64,000 bases of DNA, from positions 62,001 to 126,000 of the forward strand of contig JAGHZU010000004.1 in assembly GCA_017745235.1 (NCBI GenBank), in the 5' to 3' direction. The notes under the pieces were generated by a model. It saw nothing but the letters and a program-made list of their open reading frames with translations. It did no database searches and was not told where the DNA came from. The stretch comes from Caulobacter sp. Lineage in GTDB: Bacteria > Pseudomonadota > Alphaproteobacteria > Caulobacterales > Caulobacteraceae. Positions 1 to 7,231 of this stretch are shown piece by piece. The position numbers and the translations under genes were made by a program. Within the stretch, counting starts at the first letter, position 1. Each line of letters begins with the position of its first letter.

Positions 1-147
1 GTCCTCGGCCTGGACGGCCTGCGCGTTGTCGACGCCTCGGTCATGCCGCGGCTGGTCTCGGGCAACACCAACGCCCCCACCATCATGATCGCGGAGAAGG
101 CGTCGGACATGATCCTGCGCCGCCCCGCCCTGTCGGCCGCCGCCTGA
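1..147 (+). CDS. GMC-family oxidoreductase, C-terminal fragment (5' end outside window)
   Basis: This is the last 48 codons of a gene entering from the left edge. The peptide reads [16 protein letters not shown], then [17 protein letters not shown], which is the conserved C-terminal block of FAD-dependent GMC oxidoreductases (choline or alcohol dehydrogenase type). In that family the block carries the Asn of the active-site His/Asn pair and closes over the flavin. The substrate cannot be told from the fragment. It ends 13 bp before an acyl-CoA synthetase on the same strand, so the two are probably co-transcribed, which suggests oxidation of an alcohol or aldehyde followed by CoA activation of the acid. 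The family call is firm; the pathway is inference. Confidence 0.85.
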   Translation, partial: VLGLDGLRVVDASVMPRLVSGNTNAPTIMIAEKASDMILRRPALSAAA

Positions 148-160
148 GGAAGGGTCTCCC

Positions 161-1699
161 ATGCATCCGTTCGTCCACGCCCAGACCCAGCCCGACAAAC
201 CCGCCTACGTCATGGCCGGCTCGGGGGAGACCGTGACCTACAAGCAGCTGGATGAACGCTCCAACCAAGGCGCCCAGCTGTTCAGGTCACTGGGTTTGGA
301 GACGGGCGACGTCATCGCGCTGTTGATGGACAACACCGCCCGCTATTTCGAGATCACCTGGGCGGCGCAGCGCGCAGGGCTCTATTACACCTGCATCTCC
401 ACCAAGCTGACGCCCGCCGAGGTCGAGTACATCGTCAAGGATTGCGGGGCCAAGGCGTTCATCGCCAGTCCGGCGCTGGACCCGGTGAGCGAGCCGCTGG
501 CGGCGCTGATCCCGGGCGTGAAACTGTTTCGCACCGGCGGCGCCAGAGGTCCCTACGAGGACTTCGAGACCGCTCGCGCCGCCATGCCGATCACGCCGAT
601 CGCCGACGAGACGGCCGGCAGCGACATGCTCTATTCCTCTGGCACCACCGGCCGCCCCAAGGGCGTGAAGCCGGCCTTGACCGGCGGTCCGATCGACGCG
701 CCGAACGCCTTGCAGATGATGGCCCAGGGCCTGTTCGGCTTCGACGGCGACAGCGTCTACATCTCGCCCGCTCCGCTCTATCACGCCGCACCGCTGCGCT
801 GGTGCATGAGCGTGCACAAGCTGGGCGGCACGGTGCTTGTGATGGAGAAGTTCGATCCCGAGGCCGCCCTGGCCCTGATCGAAAAGCACCGCGCCACCTG
901 CGGCCAGTTCGTGCCCACCCACTTCGTGCGGATGCTGAAGCTGCCGGAAAAGGTGCGCGCGAAGTACGACGTCTCGTCGATGCGCTCGGCCGTCCACGCC
1001 GCCGCCCCCTGCCCCGTACCGGTCAAGGAACAGATGATCGCGTGGTGGGGTCCGGTGATCTTCGAGTACTACGCCGGCACCGAGGGCAACGGCTTCTGCT
1101 GGATCAATTCCGAGAACTGGCTGGCCCACAAGGGCAGCGTCGGCCAGGCCGTGCTGGGCGAACTGCGCATCTGCGACGAGGACGGCAACGAGGTCCCGCC
1201 CCGCACCGAGGGCGCGGTCTATTTCGCCAACGGCCCGGCGGTGAACTACCACAACGCTCCCGAAAAGACGGCCGAGAGCTACAACCAGCATGGTTGGACC
1301 ACCCTGGGAGACGTGGGCTGGGCCGACGAGGACGGCTATCTCTACCTGACCGATCGCAAGAGCTTCATGATCATCTCGGGCGGGGTGAACATCTATCCGC
1401 AGGAGATCGAGAACCTGCTGATCACCCATCCCAAGGTGGCCGACGCCGCCGTGGTGGGCGCTCCCCACGAAGAGATGGGCGAGGAAGTGGTCGCGGTGAT
1501 CCAGCCGTTGGACGGCTCGCACGACCAGGCCAGTCTGGCCGAGGAACTTATGGCCTTCGCCCGCGCCAACCTCAGCCACGTCAAGTCGCCCCGCCGCATC
1601 GACTTCATGACCGAACTGCCCCGCCACCCCACGGGCAAGCTCTACAAGCGCCTGATCCGCGACGCCTACTGGGGCAAGGGCGAGAGCAAGATCGTCTAG
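161..1699 (+). CDS. Acyl-CoA synthetase (AMP-binding, ANL superfamily)
   Basis: This 512-residue protein would activate a carboxylic acid to its CoA thioester through an acyl-adenylate. The ANL signatures are in order: the phosphate-binding loop MLYSSGTTGRPKGVK at residues 156-170, the A5 block EYYAGTEGNG near 302-311, the A7/A8 hinge region with YLTDRKSFMIISGGVN at about 395-410, and the catalytic lysine block PTGKLYKR near 490-497. Its length is normal for medium/long-chain or aromatic acyl-CoA ligases. The start is supported by GAGGAAGGG about 6 bp upstream. It follows a GMC oxidoreductase, so a dissimilatory pathway for a hydrophobic substrate is plausible. The exact acid is unknown. Confidence 0.9.
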   Translation: MHPFVHAQTQPDKPAYVMAGSGETVTYKQLDERSNQGAQLFRSLGLETGDVIALLMDNTARYFEITWAAQRAGLYYTCISTKLTPAEVEYIVKDCGAKAFIASPALDPVSEPLAALIPGVKLFRTGGARGPYEDFETARAAMPITPIADETAGSDMLYSSGTTGRPKGVKPALTGGPIDAPNALQMMAQGLFGFDGDSVYISPAPLYHAAPLRWCMSVHKLGGTVLVMEKFDPEAALALIEKHRATCGQFVPTHFVRMLKLPEKVRAKYDVSSMRSAVHAAAPCPVPVKEQMIAWWGPVIFEYYAGTEGNGFCWINSENWLAHKGSVGQAVLGELRICDEDGNEVPPRTEGAVYFANGPAVNYHNAPEKTAESYNQHGWTTLGDVGWADEDGYLYLTDRKSFMIISGGVNIYPQEIENLLITHPKVADAAVVGAPHEEMGEEVVAVIQPLDGSHDQASLAEELMAFARANLSHVKSPRRIDFMTELPRHPTGKLYKRLIRDAYWGKGESKIV

Positions 1700-1774
1700 A
1701 TCGTGCAAGAAGCCGCTGGACGAGGCGATGATCCTGCTGCCACAGACGGCGCGGACCGTCTTGGAGGCCTGCTC

Positions 1775-2137
1775 ATGGACCAGCTGGAAATCATCAACGG
1801 CGTTCGCGTGCTGGCGTGCGGTGAGGACGGCGCCCTGCTGGACGGCGAAGGCGCGGCGAGCGACTTCCTGGGCGCGGCCTGGTCGCAGGAGGCCGAGTGG
1901 CTGGCGATCCCGCTGTCGCGCCTGGGCCCCGGCTTCCTGGACCTGAAAACCCGCATCGCGGGGGGCGTGATCCAGAAGTTCACCAACTACCGCGTCAAGG
2001 TGGCCTTCGTCGGAGACGTCATGCCCCTGACCCAGGCCAGCAACAGCCTGCGGGATTTCGTCTACGAGTCCAACAAGGGCGCGGCGGTGTGGTTCGTGCG
2101 CGACCAGGCCGAACTGGCGACGCGGCTGGCGGCCTAG
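1775..2137 (+). CDS. DUF4180 domain protein
   Basis: This small protein of 120 residues matches the DUF4180 pattern: an N-terminal strand (MDQLEIINGVRVLAC), then FLDLKTRIAGGVIQKFTNYRVKVAFVGD, of which the key part is the DLKTxxAGxxxQKFxNYR core, and the C-terminal DFVYESNKGxxxWFV block. Family members are about 110-120 residues and have no established function. I chose the ATG at 1775 because GGAGG lies 7 bp upstream and the family similarity begins there; the open frame reaches back to 1703 without a better start. It lies 75 bp after the acyl-CoA synthetase and may be in the same transcript. Confidence 0.8.
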   Translation: MDQLEIINGVRVLACGEDGALLDGEGAASDFLGAAWSQEAEWLAIPLSRLGPGFLDLKTRIAGGVIQKFTNYRVKVAFVGDVMPLTQASNSLRDFVYESNKGAAVWFVRDQAELATRLAA

Positions 2138-2172
2138 CCGCCGACGGGCCGCTTTCGAAGGCTACTTCCTGG

Positions 2173-2943
2173 TCAGGTGGCGCTGAGCGCGCCGTCGACC
2201 GTGTAGAAGCCGCCGTTGCAGTACGTCGCCTCATCGGAGGCCAGGAAGGCCACCAGGCCGGCGACCTCTTCCGGCGTGCCGTATCGCTTGGCCGGAACCA
2301 TGGCGCTGGTGGCGTCGTGGGCGGCCTTGGCGTCGGCCGCCTGGCCGCTGTTGATCGACTGCATCATGCGACTTTCGATCGGGCCAGGATTGACGCAATT
2401 GACCCGCACGCCTTGGGGCGCGGTTTCGGTGGCCGCCACCCGGGTCAGGCCAATCACCGCGTGCTTGGAGGTGTTGTAGCCCGCCATGCCGGGCGAACCG
2501 ATCAGCCCCGCGACACTGGAGGTGTTGATCACGCTGCCGGTCCCTTGCGCATACATCACCGGCAGCACGTACTTCAGGCCCAGGAACACGCCGGCCACGT
2601 TGACGCCCAACACCTTCAGGAAGCGATCCAGCGGATAGTCCTGGATCGGCTTGACCGGCCCTTCGATGCCCGCGTTATTGAAGAAAATGTCGATCCGACC
2701 GCACTCGGCCTTGGCCTTGTCGACATAGGCCTTGACCGAGGCCTCGTCGGTGACGTCAGCCTCGGCGGTCACCAGCCTGGCCCCCTCCGGCAGAACGCCC
2801 CTCAGCCGCGACCAGTCCGCTCCGGGGATGTCGACGCCGACGATGGCGGCGCCGCGCTCCGCCAGCAACTTGGCGGTGGCCGTGCCGATCGCTCCGGCCG
2901 CGCCGGTGATGACGGCGACCTTGCCTTCCAGAACTCGTGTCAT
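2173..2943 (-). CDS. Short-chain dehydrogenase/reductase (SDR)
   Basis: This is a 256-residue classical SDR. It has the nucleotide-binding TGAAGAIG at 13-20, the NNAG motif at 89-92, the catalytic Ser in NTSSVAG near 142, and Tyr156/Lys160 in YNTSK. The Asp after beta-2 (VGVDIPG) suggests preference for NAD over NADP. It ends with the usual substrate-loop and C-terminal region (FYTVDGALSAT). It is convergent with the DUF4180 gene and divergent from mntH. Substrate unknown; the neighbouring GMC oxidoreductase and acyl-CoA ligase hint at lipid or alcohol metabolism. Confidence 0.88.
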   Translation of the reverse strand: MTRVLEGKVAVITGAAGAIGTATAKLLAERGAAIVGVDIPGADWSRLRGVLPEGARLVTAEADVTDEASVKAYVDKAKAECGRIDIFFNNAGIEGPVKPIQDYPLDRFLKVLGVNVAGVFLGLKYVLPVMYAQGTGSVINTSSVAGLIGSPGMAGYNTSKHAVIGLTRVAATETAPQGVRVNCVNPGPIESRMMQSINSGQAADAKAAHDATSAMVPAKRYGTPEEVAGLVAFLASDEATYCNGGFYTVDGALSAT

Positions 2944-3084
2944 GGATCAGATCCTCGCAGCAACGAACAGTCCCCTGGCAGTCTAAGCCGCGAGCCCCCC
3001 TGTTTCGTTGCAGAACGCCGTTGGCCCGACGGCGCCTTTCAACGCCGTTTTTCGGGCCCGCGAATCCGCGCTAACGCTTGGCGC

Positions 3085-4431
3085 ATGATCGCCGCCTTGC
3101 TCGACCGCCTGCCTTCGTTCCTGCCCAAGACGGCCACGGCGCCCTTCTGCCCGGCCGAGGTGCGCGGCGCGGTGGCGGTGCCCGACGGGCTGTCGTCATG
3201 GAAGCGCATCCTGCGCTTCGCCGGGCCCGGCCTGCTGGTCAGCGTCGGCTACATGGACCCTGGCAACTGGGCCACCGACATCGAGGCGGGCTCGCGGTAC
3301 GGAACGGCCCTGCTGTTCGTTGTGGTGCTGTCCAGCCTGGCGGCCATCGTGCTGCAGACCCTCAGCCTGCGCCTGGGGCTGGTGACCGGCCGCGACCTGG
3401 CCCAGATGTCGCGCGACCGCTACGGGCCGCGCACGGTCAAGGTCCAGTGGGCCCTGGCCGAGATCGCCATCATCGCCTGCGACATCGCCGAGGTGCTGGG
3501 CAGCGCCCTGGCGTTCAAGCTGCTGCTGGGCGTGCCGCTGTGGGGCGGCGTGCTGCTGACGGCGCTGGACACGGTCATCGTGCTGGGCCTGAAGGGCAAG
3601 GGCTTCCGCCAGCTGGAAGCAATCATCCTGGGCCTGGTGGCCACGATCGGCGCCTGCTTCCTGGCGCAACTGATCCTGGTCAGGCCCGACGCCGGCGAGG
3701 TGGCGCGCGGCCTTGTCCCATCGATCGAGGCGCTGAAGCAAGGCAACGCGCTCTACCTGGCCATCGGCATCGTCGGGGCCACGATCATGCCCCACAACCT
3801 CTATCTCCACTCCTCCATCGTCCAGACCCGGGTCGCTCCCGCCGACGAACCGGGCAAGCGCGCGGCCCTGCGACTGGCGACCCTGGACACTGTGGTGTCG
3901 CTGGCCCTGGCGCTGTTCATCAACGCCGCGATCCTGATCCTGGCTGCGTCGGCCTTCCACCGCTCGGGCCTGACCGAGGTGGCCGGCATCGAGGAAGCCC
4001 ACAAGCTGCTGGCGCCGCTGACCGGGGCGGCCCTGGCCGGGGTGCTGTTCGCCATCGCCCTGTTCGCCTCGGGCCAGAGCTCGACCTTCACCGGCACCAT
4101 CGCGGGCCAGGTGATCCTGGAAGGCTTCCTGAACCTGTCGATCCCATGCTGGCAGCGACGGCTCATCACCCGGGGCCTGGCGATCGTCCCGGCCCTGGTG
4201 GGCGTGCTGACCCTGGGCGAACATTCGGTGGGCAAGCTGCTGGTCCTGACCCAGGTGGTGCTGAGCGCTCAGCTCCCGTTCGCCATCTGGCCCCTGCTGC
4301 GCTTTACCGACGACAAGGCCCTGATGGGCGTCTTCGCCAACGGTCCCGTCCTGCGGCTCACGGCCTGGAGCCTGTTCCTGGTGATCTCGACGGCCAATGT
4401 CTGGCTGGTGTTCCAGACCTTCGCCGGCTGA
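3085..4431 (+). CDS. mntH: Nramp-family divalent metal transporter (Mn2+/Fe2+)
   Basis: This 448-residue integral membrane protein is a proton-coupled manganese/iron importer. The metal-site motif in TM1 is DPGNWATD (Asp58, Asn61), matching the Nramp DPGN signature, and TM6 carries MPHN at residues 235-238. About eleven hydrophobic segments follow, which fits the family length. I placed the start at ATG 3085, since the upstream in-frame sequence back to 1897 is a non-coding extension overlapping other genes. No clear Shine-Dalgarno precedes it. It diverges from the SDR gene across about 140 bp. I could not recognise an MntR or Mur operator. Confidence 0.93.
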   Translation: MIAALLDRLPSFLPKTATAPFCPAEVRGAVAVPDGLSSWKRILRFAGPGLLVSVGYMDPGNWATDIEAGSRYGTALLFVVVLSSLAAIVLQTLSLRLGLVTGRDLAQMSRDRYGPRTVKVQWALAEIAIIACDIAEVLGSALAFKLLLGVPLWGGVLLTALDTVIVLGLKGKGFRQLEAIILGLVATIGACFLAQLILVRPDAGEVARGLVPSIEALKQGNALYLAIGIVGATIMPHNLYLHSSIVQTRVAPADEPGKRAALRLATLDTVVSLALALFINAAILILAASAFHRSGLTEVAGIEEAHKLLAPLTGAALAGVLFAIALFASGQSSTFTGTIAGQVILEGFLNLSIPCWQRRLITRGLAIVPALVGVLTLGEHSVGKLLVLTQVVLSAQLPFAIWPLLRFTDDKALMGVFANGPVLRLTAWSLFLVISTANVWLVFQTFAG

Positions 4432-4472
4432 CGGGACCTTGCCCCGCGCCGCCTCCCGTGCGACCAATCAAA

Positions 4473-4501
4473 CAACTGTTTCAAGCTGAATAGCTGTTTC
4501 G
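4473..4501. promoter_or_regulatory. Direct repeat/inverted repeat upstream of MaoC gene (candidate operator)
   Basis: The 92 bp between mntH and the MaoC gene carries two CTGTTTC copies (4476-4482 and 4494-4500), 18 bp apart. The first also sits in the inverted repeat AAACA-AC-TGTTT. The spacing and position fit an operator for a local lipid or CoA-responsive regulator, but this is inference only. Confidence 0.25.
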
Positions 4502-4523
4502 AGAAAGAGCGGGAGCAAACGCC

Positions 4524-4970
4524 ATGAAGGAAGTCGCCTACGCCGACGTCGCCAGCCTGGTCGGCCAGGAGATCGGGGTTTCCGACTGGGTCGAGATCAC
4601 CCAGGAGCGGGTCAATCTGTTCGCCGAGGCGACGGGCGACCACCAGTGGATCCACGTCGACGTCGAGCGCGCGACCAAGGAAATCGGCGGCCCGATCGCT
4701 CACGGCTACCTGACTCTCTCGCTGATCCCGATGCTGGGCGCGGACATCCTGCGCGTCACGGGCGTGACCCGCGGCATCAACTATGGCTGCGACAAGGTGC
4801 GGTTCACCGGCATGGTCCGCGTGGGCAAGAAGGTGCGCATGCGCCAGAAGCTGCTGGCGGTCGAGCCCAAGGCCGGCGGCCTGCAGATGAAGAACGAGTG
4901 CACCATCGAGATCGAGGGCGAGGAGCGCCCCGCCTGCGTGGCCGAGACCATCTCGATCATCTACGGCTGA
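4524..4970 (+). CDS. MaoC-like (R)-specific enoyl-CoA hydratase
   Basis: This 148-residue single hot-dog-fold protein carries the MaoC/R-hydratase motif FAEATGDHQWIHVD, with the catalytic Asp/His pair, followed by GGPIAHGYLTLSLIPML, the conserved helix that covers the active site. It would hydrate trans-2-enoyl-CoA to (R)-3-hydroxyacyl-CoA, a step feeding polyhydroxyalkanoate or an alternative beta-oxidation. GGGAG lies about 8 bp before the ATG. It stands alone between mntH and an alpha/beta hydrolase, so its pathway is not fixed by context. Confidence 0.88.
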   Translation: MKEVAYADVASLVGQEIGVSDWVEITQERVNLFAEATGDHQWIHVDVERATKEIGGPIAHGYLTLSLIPMLGADILRVTGVTRGINYGCDKVRFTGMVRVGKKVRMRQKLLAVEPKAGGLQMKNECTIEIEGEERPACVAETISIIYG

Positions 4971-4973
4971 TCC

Positions 4974-4990
4974 ATTACCCGCCGGGTAAT
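4974..4990. promoter_or_regulatory. Inverted repeat ATTACCC-GCC-GGGTAAT (candidate operator)
   Basis: A 7-bp perfect inverted repeat with a 3-bp spacer lies 4 bp after the MaoC stop and 82 bp before the hydrolase start. It has no U-tract and a short AT-tipped arm, so it looks more like an operator than a terminator. It shares the ATTACC...GGTAAT outline with a palindrome at 17611-17626. Confidence 0.35.
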
Positions 4991-5071
4991 CGACCGGCGG
5001 CGTGATCCGAGAGACCGTCGGCGGCGTTCGAACAACATCGAGCGCCGCCTTCGCCCTTTCGGAGTCATTCG

Positions 5072-5944
5072 ATGAACGCCCTCGTCCAGGTCCCGACCTT
5101 CACCACCCCGGCGTCGGCCCGCCCCCGGCGTCCCGTCCGTATCGAGACCCCGGACGGAGTGCGGCTGTTCCATCGCGATTGGGGCGAAGGCCGCCCCGTC
5201 GTCTTCCTGCACGGCTGGGCGTTGACCGCCGACATGTGGAACTACCAGGTCGAACCGTTGCACCGGCTGGGCCTGCGCTGCATCGCCTATGACCGGCGCG
5301 GCCATGGGCGCTCCGAAGACCCGGGCTTCGGCTACGACTACGACACCCTGGCCGACGACCTGGAGGCGGTGCTGGCCGCCCTCGACCTACGCGACGTGGT
5401 GCTGGTAGGCCACTCCATGGCCGGCGGCGAGCTGGTCCGCTACATGACCCGCCACGGCGACAAGGATCGCGTGGCCAAGCTGCTGTTCCTCTCCCCCGCC
5501 CTGCCCTGTCTCCTGAAGAGCCCTGACAATCCCGACGGGATCGACCGCGCCGTCTTCGATCAGGTGCGCGAACACGGCTATCGCCGCGACTACGCCAAGT
5601 GGCTGAAGGACAACGAAGAGCCATTCTTCGTTCCCGAGACCAGCCGCGCCATGCGCGACTGGATCGGCGAGCAGATGCGGCAGGTCTCGCCCAAGGCGAT
5701 GCTGGACTGCAACCTGGCCATGATTGAAGCCGACTTCCGGCCCGAGCTGGCCCAGATCGATCTGCCGAGCCTGGTGATTCACGGCGATCGCGATGTGTCA
5801 GCCCCGCTGGAACGCACCGGTGCCAGGGCCGCCGCCCTGATCCCTGGCGCGGAGCTCCGAGTCTACGAAGACGCACCCCACGGCCTGTTCGTGACGCACA
5901 TGGACCGGCTGAACGCCGATATCCTGGCTTTTGCGGTCGATTGA
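5072..5944 (+). CDS. Alpha/beta hydrolase
   Basis: This 290-residue serine hydrolase has the oxyanion block VVFLHGWALTADMW, the nucleophile elbow GHSMAGGE (Ser115), an acid in HGDRDVSAP (Asp241) and the catalytic His270 in APHGLF. The GHSMGG-type elbow and overall length resemble the haloperoxidase/arylesterase branch, so an ester or lactone substrate is likely but not defined. CGGAG stands 8 bp before the ATG. The gene is monocistronic, framed by an inverted repeat upstream and a hairpin downstream that it shares with csbD on the other strand. Confidence 0.88.
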   Translation: MNALVQVPTFTTPASARPRRPVRIETPDGVRLFHRDWGEGRPVVFLHGWALTADMWNYQVEPLHRLGLRCIAYDRRGHGRSEDPGFGYDYDTLADDLEAVLAALDLRDVVLVGHSMAGGELVRYMTRHGDKDRVAKLLFLSPALPCLLKSPDNPDGIDRAVFDQVREHGYRRDYAKWLKDNEEPFFVPETSRAMRDWIGEQMRQVSPKAMLDCNLAMIEADFRPELAQIDLPSLVIHGDRDVSAPLERTGARAAALIPGAELRVYEDAPHGLFVTHMDRLNADILAFAVD

Positions 5945-5957
5945 AACCGCAAAGAAA

Positions 5958-5982
5958 AACGGCCGCGAGGATCGCGGCCGTT
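5958..5982 (-). terminator. Intrinsic terminator between hydrolase and csbD
   Basis: A perfect 11-bp stem (AACGGCCGCGA / TCGCGGCCGTT) with a 3-nt loop sits between the two convergent genes. The A-rich run at 5951-5959 becomes a U-tract on the minus strand, so it best terminates the csbD-like gene. It may act in both directions. Confidence 0.75.
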
Positions 5983-6005
5983 CTCGGTTGGAGCCTGGCT
6001 CCGAC

Positions 6006-6188
6006 CTAGTGCTTGATCGCGTCGCCGATCTTGTCCTGGGCCTTGCCGACCTTGTTCTGAATGTCGCCCTTGGCCTTCTGGGCCGCGCCTTCAGCCTGCA
6101 GGCGTTCGTTGCCCGTGGCCTTGCCCGCGGCTTCCTTCACCGCGCCCAGACCCTTGTCGACGGCGCCTTCCACTCGGTTGGTGCTCAT
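6006..6188 (-). CDS. CsbD-family stress protein
   Basis: This 60-residue, Lys/Ala-rich hydrophilic protein has the CsbD signature: MSTNRVEGAVDKGLGAVKEA at the start, a central KATGNERLQAEGAAQKAKGD, and QNKVGKAQDKIGDAIKH at the end. CsbD-like proteins are abundant stress-induced proteins of unknown mechanism. AAGGAG 7 bp before the ATG gives a strong start. It is expressed alone, with its own terminator. Confidence 0.9.
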   Translation of the reverse strand: MSTNRVEGAVDKGLGAVKEAAGKATGNERLQAEGAAQKAKGDIQNKVGKAQDKIGDAIKH

Positions 6189-6270
6189 GTGCGTACTCCT
6201 TAAGGGTTGAAGTCCCTTAGGGAACGGCAGGTCGGAAGCCGGGTTCCCAAGGCTCAGCTGAAGGCCCAGC

Positions 6271-7125
6271 CTAGCGGGCGATCGCCACGGCCGTGGCCGA
6301 GACGGCCGCCGCGGCTTGGCCGGCGGCCTGGGTCGCGCCCCCGGGCGGCGTGGCGGGCTTGGCCTGGATCAGCGGCGCGCCGGCGGTCTTGTCCAGCAGG
6401 GCCACGGTCTCGCGGATGTACTTGGCGTGAGTGACGATGCCGATCTCCAGCCGCTCGCCCGACAACTCGACCTGCTGGGTCAGCATGCCGGCGACGAACT
6501 GGACCTCCTGGCTCTCGGCCGAGCCCGGGCGGCGGCGCGCGCCCTCGGCCATGAACACCGGCCCGCCCGAATTGCCGGGGAACACAGAGAAATCCATCAG
6601 GAAGGTCGGGAAGACGCTGGCCGGCGCCAGAGGATACGACGCCACCCGCCCGGAACGCAGGATCGGAAAGCCGGCCGGGTTAGCCGACAGGCCGCGGGGG
6701 AAGCCCAGGGCCATCATCTCGTCGCCCGGCCCCAGGCCGTACTTGTTGAAGGTGTCGTCCTGGGCCAGCCAGGCCAAGGGTATCGCCGCCTTGGCGAACT
6801 CCGGCGGAGCCTCCACCTCGATGGCGGCGACGTCGCGACTGGGATGCTTGGTCCACAGCGGATGATCGCCGTCCCGGATTTTCAGCGTATGGGGGTCGTA
6901 ACGCCAGACGCCGTCGGCGCTCTGGATGCGGTAACCGATCTTGGCCGAAGCCGAGGGCATCTTGTCGAAGACGTGGGCGGCGGTGACCAGGATGGTCCTG
7001 GGACGACCGTCCGGCGTGGGATCCTCGATGAGGAAGCCCGTTCCTACTGTACGGGACCCGTCACCGAGCGGCTGTTCCAGCTGCACGGTAGCCTGGATCA
7101 GATCGACCGACAGGTCCCAAGCCAT
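6271..7125 (-). CDS. Trypsin-like serine protease (S1 family), apparently cytoplasmic
   Basis: This 284-residue protein has a complete chymotrypsin-fold triad: His51 in VTAAHVF, Asp98 in SRDVAAIEV, and Ser186 in FPGNSGGPVF. It lacks a signal peptide, a membrane anchor and a PDZ domain, so it is not a standard DegP/HtrA. The last 30 residues are a Pro/Ala/Thr-rich low-complexity tail. Stand-alone trypsin-like domains of this kind also occur as effectors in some defence or peptide-processing systems, but no partner gene is adjacent. It is divergent from the oligopeptidase gene. Confidence 0.82.
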   Translation of the reverse strand: MAWDLSVDLIQATVQLEQPLGDGSRTVGTGFLIEDPTPDGRPRTILVTAAHVFDKMPSASAKIGYRIQSADGVWRYDPHTLKIRDGDHPLWTKHPSRDVAAIEVEAPPEFAKAAIPLAWLAQDDTFNKYGLGPGDEMMALGFPRGLSANPAGFPILRSGRVASYPLAPASVFPTFLMDFSVFPGNSGGPVFMAEGARRRPGSAESQEVQFVAGMLTQQVELSGERLEIGIVTHAKYIRETVALLDKTAGAPLIQAKPATPPGGATQAAGQAAAAVSATAVAIAR

Positions 7126-7231
7126 CTACGCCCTCACACCCCCACACGAACTGTACGCGAGGGTTAGTTTGACCAGCGTCGTCAGGGCGCACAAGCTGGC
7201 GATCTGACGCATCGAGGGGGAAAAACTGACC

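Noticed and set aside
287..1708. Long open frame antisense to the acyl-CoA synthetase
   Set aside because: It is the high-GC shadow of a gene with full ANL motifs; the antisense peptide is His/Val/Gly-rich without domains.
1897..3084. In-frame extension upstream of mntH
   Set aside because: It overlaps DUF4180 and the SDR on the other strand, and Nramp similarity begins only after ATG 3085.
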